Source: Asterias rubens (Eukaryota > Echinodermata > Asteroidea > Forcipulatida > Asteriidae). From it: a stretch of 64,000 bases of DNA. Position 1 is the stretch's first letter. Each line of letters starts with the position of its first letter. The stretch is taken from positions 3,288,501 through 3,352,500 of the forward strand of contig NC_047062.1 of assembly GCF_902459465.1 (NCBI RefSeq), given 5' to 3'. Under the pieces are notes generated by a model that saw nothing but the letters and a program-made list of their open reading frames with translations, had not been told where the DNA came from and did no database searches. The translations under genes and the position numbers were made by a program. Positions 50,201 to 62,200 of this stretch are shown here, in pieces.

Positions 50201-53200
50201 TTTTATATGATATCTGTACTCTACATTTTCAACTTGAACTGGTGTTTGGTAAGAGTTGGGGGGGGGGTTGTATTGGAGCACCCCTATTTAAAAGTTTGGG
50301 CACACTTCTGCACCCACAATACCCCCTTTCCACTGATGCTTTCATGCAAAGCCTCCAAGCAGTGTACCCGGGGAAACAAGACACTTTGATAACTTTACAG
50401 GTCATTATTCATTGGACTCACTCATTGTGTGAATGTCTGGATTCAGGGGTCAAAACCAGAAGTGAAATCACTTAAGGCAGATCCCATTCTACACCACAAC
50501 GTTAACCTTTGTTTTTGTTTTATTTTAATGTTTTATATTCATTACCAATAGTGTCCACTGCCTTTAAGCCCACGGACCGCAGGTATAGTATGCTTGGTGG
50601 TTACTCTTTAAATTAACAGCAATAAAAACAAACTAACTTGGTTAGATAGCATAAAGTATTTTTAGAATAAAAAAAGAAACTTGTTTGGCGTCCCCGCCCA
50701 CTTCCTGTTGATAGGCCGCCTCCGTTATTTTGTATTTTTTGTATGCACATTAAAAAATGTATATATAAAAAATAAAAATAAAAATAAATAAAAAAATAAA
50801 ATAAAATAAAAAATAAAAAAGGGGGTTATTTTAAATGATCTCAGCTAAAACGATCTGAATGTCTTGTCTGAATGTCTGGTCCAAATGTTTCATTTAAGTT
50901 TTGTGTGTTTGAGCAGTAGAAAAAAAACCCAATGGATATTTAACATTTTAAAAAGAATGGCGGCCATCTTGAAATAAAAAATAAGAAATAAAAAGCCCAT
51001 CCTCCTTCCTTTTTTTGAAAAACCTGGATGCTATACATGTTTCTTTTTTTCACTTGGCCTCCTATGATGGGCAAAATAAGTTAACTGGAAACATACCATT
51101 CAGATTTCATACTACAGGTTTAATTTTACATATCAAAATGTAACACTTTTGGGAGCTAAGATAAATAGATGGATAGACTTTGCTTAGATCATAAAACCTC
51201 TGTTAACAAAAAGGGACACCTTGTACATTCCAACGTCTTTCTGGAAGGGGGTCCTACTACTTGCCGTCAACTCACTTGCGCCGTCAACTCGCTGTCAACT
51301 CCTCCAATATACATTTAAAATCCACAAAAGAAGCATAGAACTGTAAAGTATCAGCTCAAAGAGAATTTGCGTGAGTTTTAGGTCATATTTCGGAATAAAA
51401 ATTGATTTGTTTTTCTCATGAAATTTTTTCTCGAAGCAGCAAAACTGTCGGCAGCCATCTTGCTTTTTCACATTGATTAGTCTTGGCCCAATATGTCAAT
51501 GATTGGTACTTTTTTTTATCAACACAAAGTCGTTTTTCTGAATGAATTTTAACTGAAAATCATGAGAAATATGTAGTTTAGCCCAGACTTAACACATCCA
51601 TGCCCCTTTTATAGATTTGTCATGTAAATTTAATGAGTTGACGTCACGAAAATGAGTTGACGGCGAGTTGACGGCAAGTCGGCGAGTTGACGGCAAGTAG
51701 TAGGACCGCTGGAAGGCAAGAAACAACTCTGGTCAATATGGGAAATTTTACATTTTGTTTGATAATTTCTGGACACATAAATTCAAGAGTTATAAAGGTA
51801 ACATGTGCCACTTTTCTTCACCTTTAAAAAGGAGACAGTACAATTTTTTAAAATAAAATATGATGTTTAATGTTTTCTTCCGTTAAAGCCATCATACACT
51901 TTTGGTATAGAAAAAAATAAGTTATTTTCTCCCGACTCCGATGACCGATTGAGCCTAAATTTTCACAGGTTTGTTATTTTATATATAAGTTGTGATACAC
52001 GATGTGTGGGACTTTGACAACACTGTTTAACGAAAGTGTATAATGGCTTTAAGCTTTGTAGGAAACTTGCCTGCAGGAAGTCCAGGGCCGATTTCACAAA
52101 GATAGTTCTAACTTAGGACTAGTCCTAGGAGTTATTAAAAACATAATGCTGTATTCCTAAGTTAGGACGACTTAGTCGAGATAAGACTAGTCTTAACTCT
52201 TAATGAAATCAGGTGATAGCTCTGTGGCTCTGTTGTTAACGTGATGTCACAGGTTACAAGTGATCTATTGAAATGTGAATGTTAACACTATTTTGAAAGG
52301 ATTACATAAAAAGGCCCATAAATAAGGTACATATAATGTGTGACTTGCTCAAACAAAGTGACTACTGCAAGCAAATTGCCAAACCTTTGGGATTAGATGT
52401 CAATGCAACAATCAGGATATTAGTATTTGCATCCCCTAGTGTACTGTATCATTGAAAGTAATTTTTTTCTTTAAAGGGTCTTTGTACTTTTTGTAGTACA
52501 GAAAACACAATGTCCACAGATTTACACAAAACTTACATCGTTTGAAGAAAATGATAGTAGAAAAATTCCCTGAAAATATTACTTGCTGAGGTGGTGTAGT
52601 TTTTGAGAAACGAGTAAAACAATGTCAAGAAAATAATTTTCTTCTCAGTGATCATGAGACAGAAAATGTTCTACTATCATTATCTTCAAACGGTGTAAGT
52701 TTGATGTAAATCTGTGGACTTTGTGTTTGTGTTACAAAAAGTATCCAAATTGGCAGCTCTGGCTATGGCTACAACTGTTGCTAAGGCTGTTGCTAATGAC
52801 TTCCTATACAACGTATGATGACATGGCGATCTAGCCATAGCCGTAGCCCTAGCCACCATATAAGACATGGCTTTATTCTCACTGTTGTTGGAGTGGGTCA
52901 CATTCTTCTTACTACAAAGCAGCATTTTATTTGTTTTACTATGTTACAAACATGAATTTTTTCCATGTTTTCTGGCAAACTATGAATACATCACATTCTG
53001 TTAAGATACATAGGCTACTAATTTCGTATAATGATCAGGGTTCGCCCCAGGATTTTCAAGACTGTGTGTCATTCTGTACCCAAATTGTGGAAATTTGGCC
53101 CAAGGAAGGATGCTGACTGAAACAAGGTCTTTGGAATGTTTTCTACTTGGTGTTTTTCTTGGTTTGAAATACCCTAATGTGCATTCTGGAGCTTTATTTT

Positions 53201-56200
53201 TGGTTCTATCTATGATGAGTTGTATAAAATTAGTTTTAAAGAAATATACACTGTAGGCCTATATATTTTGTGCGAATCTGTTGACAGTTGCACAGATTAG
53301 CACCCAATGTTTGCTTGTCCACCTGACTTGCTAGCTTGTACATGGGGAGAACCCTGACGATCACCATGGCTTATTGATTACACAGCAACTTCCTAGGATA
53401 TATAATAAAATGCATAGCTATTCTATTAACTTTTCAAAGGTATTAATTCCCTTTCTCGGTAAGGGGTAATGAAGACTTGATTTGATGGAATGCGGAGACC
53501 AATAAAGTTTGTGTGTGAAGTCCTTACATTATAAACACAACTGGTAAGGATTCTTTGAAGTAGTAGATGTGTGGGAGGGTCAAGGGTCAACATTGAACCT
53601 GTTGTTTTGGGGGTCATTTTGTGGTCACGACCTTGACTTTGCATTTAGAAACCTGTATGAAGTTGCTAGCCAAGGGACTGTACTGAGTGGTTTCGAGTGG
53701 TGAATGAAAGTCATCGGTTTCATGTAAAAGCTGCTAAAATAAACAAAGTACATACACTTCGCTCCAAATGGAGGCAAACTTTGAGTGGAGTTATGTAATT
53801 TACAGACTATGAGGTTGTTTTCCCTATTACTGTTAACAAATAGAAAGTTTTGAGCCTTCAAGAAAGACTCTGCTAGGGTAAAAACGTCAGGCCATTAACT
53901 ATTTTTTTGCAAATTGAATTTGAATTTGAATCTTAACACTATGGACATGTAGTGGCATGTAGTAATTGCAATTCACAGCAAACCTCTAACAAAATACTGC
54001 CACAACGTACAGGGTACCACTTTTTTAAGTTGCCACAATTGAGCAGATATTAGTTTCATAATAAGTTTTTAAATATTTTTGTTGCATAATTTCTGTTCAT
54101 GGCATCTTTTAACTCGGAAAGTATTGACCTCATGCACATGATGTCATTTGAGTAGGGTGCCCTCGGATAAAGGTTGCCATTTGCTCATCCAGTGCGCTAT
54201 GCCTGCCTACTTGTAGCTATGTGTTGATCCATGGTATCATTTTTGAGCAAGTTAGGGTAGCGGCTAATTTTGACTACACCAACTTGACTAACCAGAAACC
54301 ATAGAGCACAGGGAGATTGACTATATCGAACCACGTACTGGAGCGTGGTCGACATGGTCAATTCGAGAGCTACGTCATAGTTTATGGTCAAGTCTAGTCA
54401 CTCACCCGAATTTGCTTATTGTTTTACCTCTAAAATGGTGGCCAAAATGATATCCATTGAAAAGCTTAATCGAGTGAGCCATAGTATAAACTCACATTGA
54501 GTGTTTTGTTTGAAAGAACAACAGCTGCATTGATACAAATTCACTTGCAGATCTACATGGTGCAACTGATAATTTGTTGACACTATCTGACTGTCCCCAA
54601 GAAAGAAAAATTTGTGGAATTTAACGCTTGATTGTTTTTTCTTCTTGGAAACTGGAACTGGTTGTCTGTGACTAAATTTCCCCATGTGACATGTCCTTTA
54701 GATCAATAGATGGATTGCAAATGATGTCATTGGCCGCCATCGTTGATGAAATTACTCACATGAAAGGCTATTATTGACTGGGAGTTGTGCGCAGTGCATA
54801 CACTCAAGCACTTTTCCATTGTTTTACATCAAATATGGCGGTGGATGACGCTTTGTGCAATCCATCTATTTTTTCAAGTTTAATTGTGTTAGTGTGTTCT
54901 GGTTCTCATACACGATGGAAGATCTTGACGTTATGGACATCAGCCACGGCCAGGTCACCATCTGGTGTGAATGTGATGCCATAGGGGGCGTTGAGACCTC
55001 TCACGATACAGGCAATGTGCTCTCCTTTAGGGCTGAAGTGGTGAATTTCACCCTTGTGACCTTTGACCCTGGAATGTACTGCAATGTAGATATCCCCGGA
55101 GCTGTCGCAACACACACCGGTTGGCTCGTACTCGGGGTTTTCCTCGGACATGGTATGGATGGCGAAGACTTCCTGGCCCTTGAAGTCACACGCAAGCAGC
55201 ATCCTAGCCTGGAGGTTGGTGTAGATCAAGCGCTCTGTGCTGCCGAAGGTGAGGTGTTTGGAAATCATCTCAGCTGGGACGGTCTTGATGAGAGAGCCGT
55301 CCACATTGTGGAGAGAAATGAGCCTCTTGCCCTTGTCGCCGACGGCAATCTGATTCTTGATATCCACGGCGATGCATCTGAGGTCGCTCTCTGGCTCCTC
55401 TGTCTCTGCATTGCCGTTCTTGATGCCGTTTTTGAGCGTTGATGTGGTCTCACCGGGAATGAACTGGTACATCAGCTTCCTCTGCTTGTTAAACACCTTC
55501 ACCGTGGGGCTGTCCACCACCATGAGCAGGTCATCTCTGTCTGTGGCAATGTCACAGGGTCTCTGGAGTTGCCCATCAGGGTTTTCAGCGACCCCCCGGA
55601 TGCTGCTCTTGTACTGCCCCTTGCAGTCCAAGATAGTGATTTTCCCATTGAAAGGATCGGCGATAGCGAGATCGCTGTTGGAGTACGCAGTAATACCTCT
55701 GGCCTCCATGAACTCACCATCTCCTGTACCCCGCTTTCCAAACTCATCCTTCATCTCCCACTTCTCCTCCAAGAGGAGCTTCCCAAAGTAGCCGTCGTTC
55801 TCAACTTGGCTTTCCTTGAAATCTACAAAAGACAGGCCGTGCTGAAGAACTGGGACTGGCTTCTTGGTGAGATCTTTCACGATGAACAAGATCTTGTGTT
55901 TGAGATCCAGAACCTCAAATGGACTTCCCTGCGTGTTGAAGTCTTCAGCGATGTCCATGGTGTGCTTAGACCACTTGATGTTGGCGACCAGGCTGGCTTG
56001 GAAGGCTTCGATCTCTGCCTTCCTGTCCTGCCCAATCTGCTTGACCTGTTGCTTGAGCTCCATCTCTCTCTGTCTGATCTTTGCCACTTCCTCGTCTGCT
56101 TTCTTGGAGATCTTATTGGTGGCATTGTTGACCATAGCCGTCAGACGCTTCTTGGCATGATCTGTGGAAAGCTTCGCCGCTTCAAACTCATCCTGATGTT

Positions 56201-59200
56201 CTTTTGCTTTGGTCATCTCCTGCTTGATCTCAAGTTGGCAGGTTCCGGAAGCGTCACGGGCGTCCTCGCAGCTGTGCTCAGGAGCTTTGTGGTCTGCCAC
56301 TGCGCACGCCGTGCAGATCAGCATCTGACACGTGATGCAGTAGGTGCAGATATCTTGATTGGAGTGCTTGGCACACTTCGGGATGGTGTCTCGAACCCTA
56401 CTCTTGAAGGAGACCGTTCCGGAGCGGAGGTCGCCCAACGGGGCAATCTTGTGGTTCTTCATCTTGGACAGCCTTTTGTGAGCCCACTGGCAATCCTTGC
56501 AGAGATAATCATCACAGTCCATACACCGTGATATTGCCTCCTCTCCCTCATCACATGCCTCACACTTGATCTTTTTGAGCTGACTGGCGACCAGCTGTTC
56601 CTTAAGCCCTTCCTCCTCAACCAGTGAAATCAACGTTAGGTTGTCTCGTAGGTCCTGGATTCCCGTCTCAGGCAGCGGCGTCTCCCGCTTGCAGAGAGGG
56701 CAGGTGATCTTCAGGCCATTGATCTGCTGGATCTGCTTCTGTTTGTCCAGGCAGTTGCAGCAGAAACTGTGAAGGCAGTCCAGGGTCTTGGGGTCTGTGA
56801 AGCGCTTGCAGCAGATGGTACATTTGAGATGACCTAAGCTGATCTTGTCCAGTATTGTCTTGGCTGTTATCCCGGCCATGGTTAGTGAACTTTCGTCAGC
56901 AATAATGATGAACTGTCAAAGTAAAAACCAAAAATAATCAGTTTAGTTATTTCTTAACCTAAGCATGATAAAATACTGATTTGGGTTCGGACAAAGGAAA
57001 ATTTACCAGAGCTGGGTCTGAACCAATGACCTCTGGGTTACATGCCAGCACTCTGCCAAATGAGCTATCTAGCCCTATGTTGGCGGTCTCCCTATTTTGT
57101 CAATATCTTTGTTCAGGGGGCCAGTCAGAAGCCATATAATCATTAACTGCAATGTAGCCAGGGATCACACCCAGTTTTTGGATACAACCTGACAGCCAGG
57201 GGATCACCTTTAAAAGGAGATGCAACTTTTTATTATTTCAGATATTAAAATAATAAACCACAAGGGAAACTGACTTTTAGTAAATTTGAAATAATTTGGG
57301 GCTGAAGAAAAATATATTAACACAATTTTGTTTTAATAGCTGACATTTCGATCCTTTCTCGGAGGCCGAATTACAACACAACACAACACCGCAAACATGT
57401 AGGCTCTAATGTAAACTGGTTTAAAACCAAAAGGACATGTTATTTGTGTTTCATTACCAATAACGACTTTCATATAACAATAAAACAAGTATAGTAATTA
57501 GATTGACTTTTGTAAAAGCTTAGAGATTTTTGTCCTCTGCTTTTTGCCGTGTAAGAAACATTTTTTATTAAGTATTTTTAAAGACAGTGAACACTATTGG
57601 TAATTGTAAAAGACTAGTCTTCACAGTTGGTGTATCTCGTCATATGCATAAAATAACCAACGTGTGAAAATTTGAGCTCAATCGGTCGTCGAATTTGCGA
57701 GATAATCATGAAAGAAAAAAACACCCTTGTCACCTGAAGTTGTGTGCTTTCTGATGCTTGATTTCGAGACCTCAAATTCTAAACTTGAGGTCTCGAAATC
57801 AAGTTCGTGGAAAATTACTTCTTTCTAAAAAACTATGTCACTTCAGAGGGAGCTGTTTCTCACAATGTTTTATACTATCAACCTATCCCCATTACTCGTA
57901 ATCAAGAAAGGTTTTATGATGATAATTATTTTGAGTAGTTACCAATAGTGTCCACTGCCTTTAAGCAGACTGATACTTACTTATTTATATAATATTTTGT
58001 GGAAGTTGATGACACAATTGATGAAATAATCACACAAGTTTGTAACAATTAGTAATATCAGTATTTTCTAAACCAAAGAGTATGACAAAAAACAAAGCTA
58101 TTTCTGAAGTTGAATCTCAATTTGAGAAAATGTCAATATTTATAACCATTGGAACAGTTTCATTCGATTAGAATAGTTTATGAACATAGAGATGGATAGC
58201 TCATGTTGTAGAGCGTGGACACGTTTCTGTAGGTCGTTGGTTCAAATCCTGCACTTGTAAAAACAAATGTTCAATTCCCAAACCAATCAATTCTGAGTTC
58301 TGAGTAAATGAAAAGTAGGAAACTTCCAAGGTCTATTCTATAAAAACCCAGACATTTTTATTTTATCTTGGTATAATGTGAAATGAATGCCAGTACAATA
58401 ACATAATCGATTGTTTTCCCAAAGTTATTCCAAAAGTCTGTTTTTGTGAAAAACTTTTAATGTACTGATTTAGATGTAAAACCAATGTCATCAACAGAAA
58501 AAAAAAGTTGTTAAAAAACTAACAAATTAGAAAACATCCAAAAGTCTGTTCTGTAATTTACACATAATTATCTGAATGCCAGAATACATTTTTTCGAACA
58601 AATTTACAAAATAGAAAACTTGAAAAAGTCTTTTCTGTAAACTACCTATCCCTTAGTGTTATCTAAATGTCAAACCAATGCCATAACCACATAAGAATAC
58701 ATTCTGTCTGGAAAAATTCCCCAAATAGAAAACTTCCAAAAGTCGGTATTCTAAAACAAACCCTCACCTGCTATCTGAATCTCAAAACACACAACAGAGT
58801 TTATTCCGGGGTGACTCCTGTCTTTAAAGAGAGTCCTTCAAAATAGATCTCGGAGGACAGCCAGGGCAGCGAGCCAACTTGTTCAATCAGGGGCAGCGAG
58901 CAAACTTCAGCGGGGGCAGCGAGCCAACTTGAACCCTGTGTGTGGGCTTCACTCATTCACGAACACAAACACCTGATCAGTACAGCCTGTATAACCTGAT
59001 GATGTGGCGCTCAATATGGAGCCACAGTTAAAGCCGGGTACAATAAAATCCATTCACAGGTCCCTGCCAAAAAAAAAATAAAGGCACAAACAAAAATAAG
59101 CCACACCACTTTTGCATACCTCAAAATCAGTCATTCAATTCGCCGTCATATATGACCCACATTTGAATAGGTCCATGTGATGATTAAATACCATCATGAT

Positions 59201-62200
59201 TGATGGTTGGGGGGGGGGGGTCTTTTTTACTACCTCAATAAGGCAGGGTCAACCCATCTCAGCCAGTCACCATGGGGATGTCAGACAAGTTCTTGGCAAA
59301 TAAAAATGTGGTGCGGTTTTACTTGTCTGGTTGGGGGTGGTTGTTGTTTCTGTATGAATTAGTTTTGAAGGCTGGAGCCTGTTGGAGCGTGACTGGTGTT
59401 AGCCTGCATGGGCACACCAGTCATTGTATGATTTCATACATAGGAAGTATTTTAAAATATTCCTGTGACCTGAGATTAAACCTGGCGTATGGAGTTGGTC
59501 TCCATGTTACATACCAGCATATTTAGGAATGCTATGCTAAATTGACTATTCGGCTTATAAAGTTATATAGTCTGCATAAAATGATTCAGTGTGTACTGCC
59601 ATGGTACTGCTCTGTAGAGCTTTCGTTTAGGAAGTTTCACACCTCATGACAGTTTGCCTTTTTATGATAATGATGTTTTTGTTATGAAGTTGCAGTATAA
59701 AATGTTTTTAAGGGGAATAACAAATACAGAAGGGGAAGTAATAAAACTTGTAGAAAGGTTTTGGCATTTTTTTTGGAATGAATTAAAATAAAATGGGACA
59801 ATAGAATTAGCTGTTGCGAACTGCTCACCAACCCAAAGCAGTGTCTTACTTCTGCCTTAGAGAAAGACTCTGCTAGTGTCCCCAGACGTTTAACTATTTA
59901 AAATACAATGATATAGAAGAGTTTGCGGTAACACCATGTAATGACTGTCTCTAAATGAGTTGGGGTGGTTCTGAAAAGAACCGTTGGATTAACTCGACGT
60001 TTCGATCAGTATGCTCTGATCGTCTTCTGGAGAAAGAGTTAATCCAACAGTTCTTTTCAGAACCACCCCAACTCATTTAGATATAGTCATTACATGGTGT
60101 TACCGCAAACTCTTCTACATGTATATCTTGTTTCCACCATGCAAAGTTTCAAATCCTACTTTAAAATACAATGGCTGACAATTCTCATTTAACTTAGGAG
60201 AAACATATTGCACTTGAACATGAATCAAGTGGTTATGACTTAAAGACACTGGACACTATTGGTAATTGTTAAAGACGAAGTCTTCTCACATTATTTTGAG
60301 TAATTAGCAATAGTGTCCACAGCCTTAAACTGTCACAGTTGTCTTGCTTTATACATAGCTGTAAAATAGCATTCCAAATATTGCTAAACATAAAACCCAA
60401 AGATACTGGAAATGATCAGTAAGACAAAGTAATAAATATTATTGTTAGTTCTCCCTTCAGTGGTCCACTGCCCAAAAACCAGTTTAAACTTTGGAGGACA
60501 ATTCTATTCTGTATGTCAGGCTTGTTAAAACGAGCCCCCACTGCTACATGTAAACCAATGATTTCTCATATCCCTTCAAATTCCAAGTCCAAAAGTGTTG
60601 AAAGGGACTCATAAAAAAGCTGACGGACGCGTGAAATGACAGGTTAACTGGTCTCCCAGTAGTCAATGAAAAAGTTAAAGGGTTATTCTGAAAAAGTTAT
60701 TGGCATTATTTATACCATGCCACTATTACAATTGCCAATCTCCTTCATTCTTATTTAAATGTTATGTTGGTTTAATGTTTTGTATATTTCCCTTCAATTT
60801 ATGTAATCTTGATGTTTTTTACCTTGTAAATTCAATTGTAATTTAGCCTTTGGCTACAAATAGTTGAATAAAATACCTTGAATTGAATTGAATTATTCTC
60901 TGCCACAGAACAAGTTGTGAAGTGGTGTTTACCAACCCTTAGTCAAGTATCCACAAGACGATATAGGTGATTTTCCTGTTACGACAGAGTTCGACAAATA
61001 ATTTTACATTTACTGAGAAAAAAGGACAGTAAATGAACAATGAAATTTGATTGACAAAGTTAAGACAAAACTAAACTTCAATGAATGTTTTTGGTTCTAT
61101 TCATTTTTTTAAAGGTTTGGTTTGCCAGACTTGAGGCGAAGTGGGGATTCGTTGCTACTGTCTCCTGGGTTGAACGTTGCTGTGAGTACAGACAGTTTCG
61201 GCAGGGTCATTCTGATTGATCTGGTACGAGGAATCGCCGTCAGGATGTGGAAAGGTTGGTAGCCAATTTTTAGTTAAATTTGCTTGATATAATTAGCTGT
61301 ACTTATAATTGCTTATATATCACCCTGGGATCAGTTTCATAGCGCTGGGCAAGGGTACGCACATATCTGTGCTAATTATAACAGAAATATTTGCTTAAGT
61401 TCAAGCTTATTTCAACGGGTACCAAGACATTTATGAAGCTTGCATGCTCACCAAGGATTTGCATTGTTACATCATTTATTTTCATACACTAAGCATTTTC
61501 AAAACTCACAAATTTGTGTTTTCGTATTAGCATAAATTCTAGGCAAATTGGCGTTTTTTTTGTTTCATTGCAAAGTTTTATAGGCATACTATGTATGGAT
61601 GTGAATATAAGATGTGGTATTGAAGCCTCTCTTTGTGTTTATGGCAAAACAGCTCATCTCTGTACTTGCTTTTCTCAAAATGTGATTTTTTGAATTTCTC
61701 AATTTTACCATGGAAAGGCCGGCTGCAATGTTTGATGAAAGACTTGGCCAAGTAGTAACCAGGGGCCAAATTCAGAGCTGCTTGAGCAGCTCTATGAAAT
61801 TGGCCCCTGGGGCCAAATTCAGAGCTGCTAAAGCAAAAATTTGTTCTTAAGCACGAAAGTAGCTTGGTTATTTTACACATGTTATAGGACAAAATTTCAT
61901 GCCATACACATTGCTTGTAACTGGTATTTAGCTGCTGTTTACTTAGCATGACAATTGAGTGGAGTCTTGGCCAGTAATCTGATTTTACTAAGCAAGGATT
62001 TTTGCTTAAGCAAAATTTTGTGCTTAAGTAGCTCTAAGAAATTGTGCCCTGCAGGTGTGACCCCCTCCTCCCTAACCTGTACTTTATTTTACTTCGTACA
62101 AATTAAACATCCAGTCTCCTGTTGTACCCTACAGGTTACCGCGACGCTCAATGCGGATGGATATCAGTCACCGAGGACATCCTGAGGGACAAGTCCGACC

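Larger units (their letters stand above)
18987..61114 (+). other. RAB3GAP2: RAB3GAP2 intron 10, 42 kb, hosting antisense TRIM genes
   Basis: The donor GTAAGT follows exon 10 and the acceptor TTTTTTTAAAG precedes exon 11. The other visible introns are 0.4-4 kb. It contains TRIM copies A-D on the minus strand and most of the transposons listed here. Confidence 0.92.

Noticed and set aside
54855-56531. Plus-strand frames of 144-320 codons across TRIM copy D
   Set aside because: They are antisense shadows of a well-supported coding frame and show no recognisable domain.
58186-58258. A tRNA gene
   Set aside because: Box A- and box B-like motifs are present, but no paired acceptor stem can be drawn; it is read as a SINE head.
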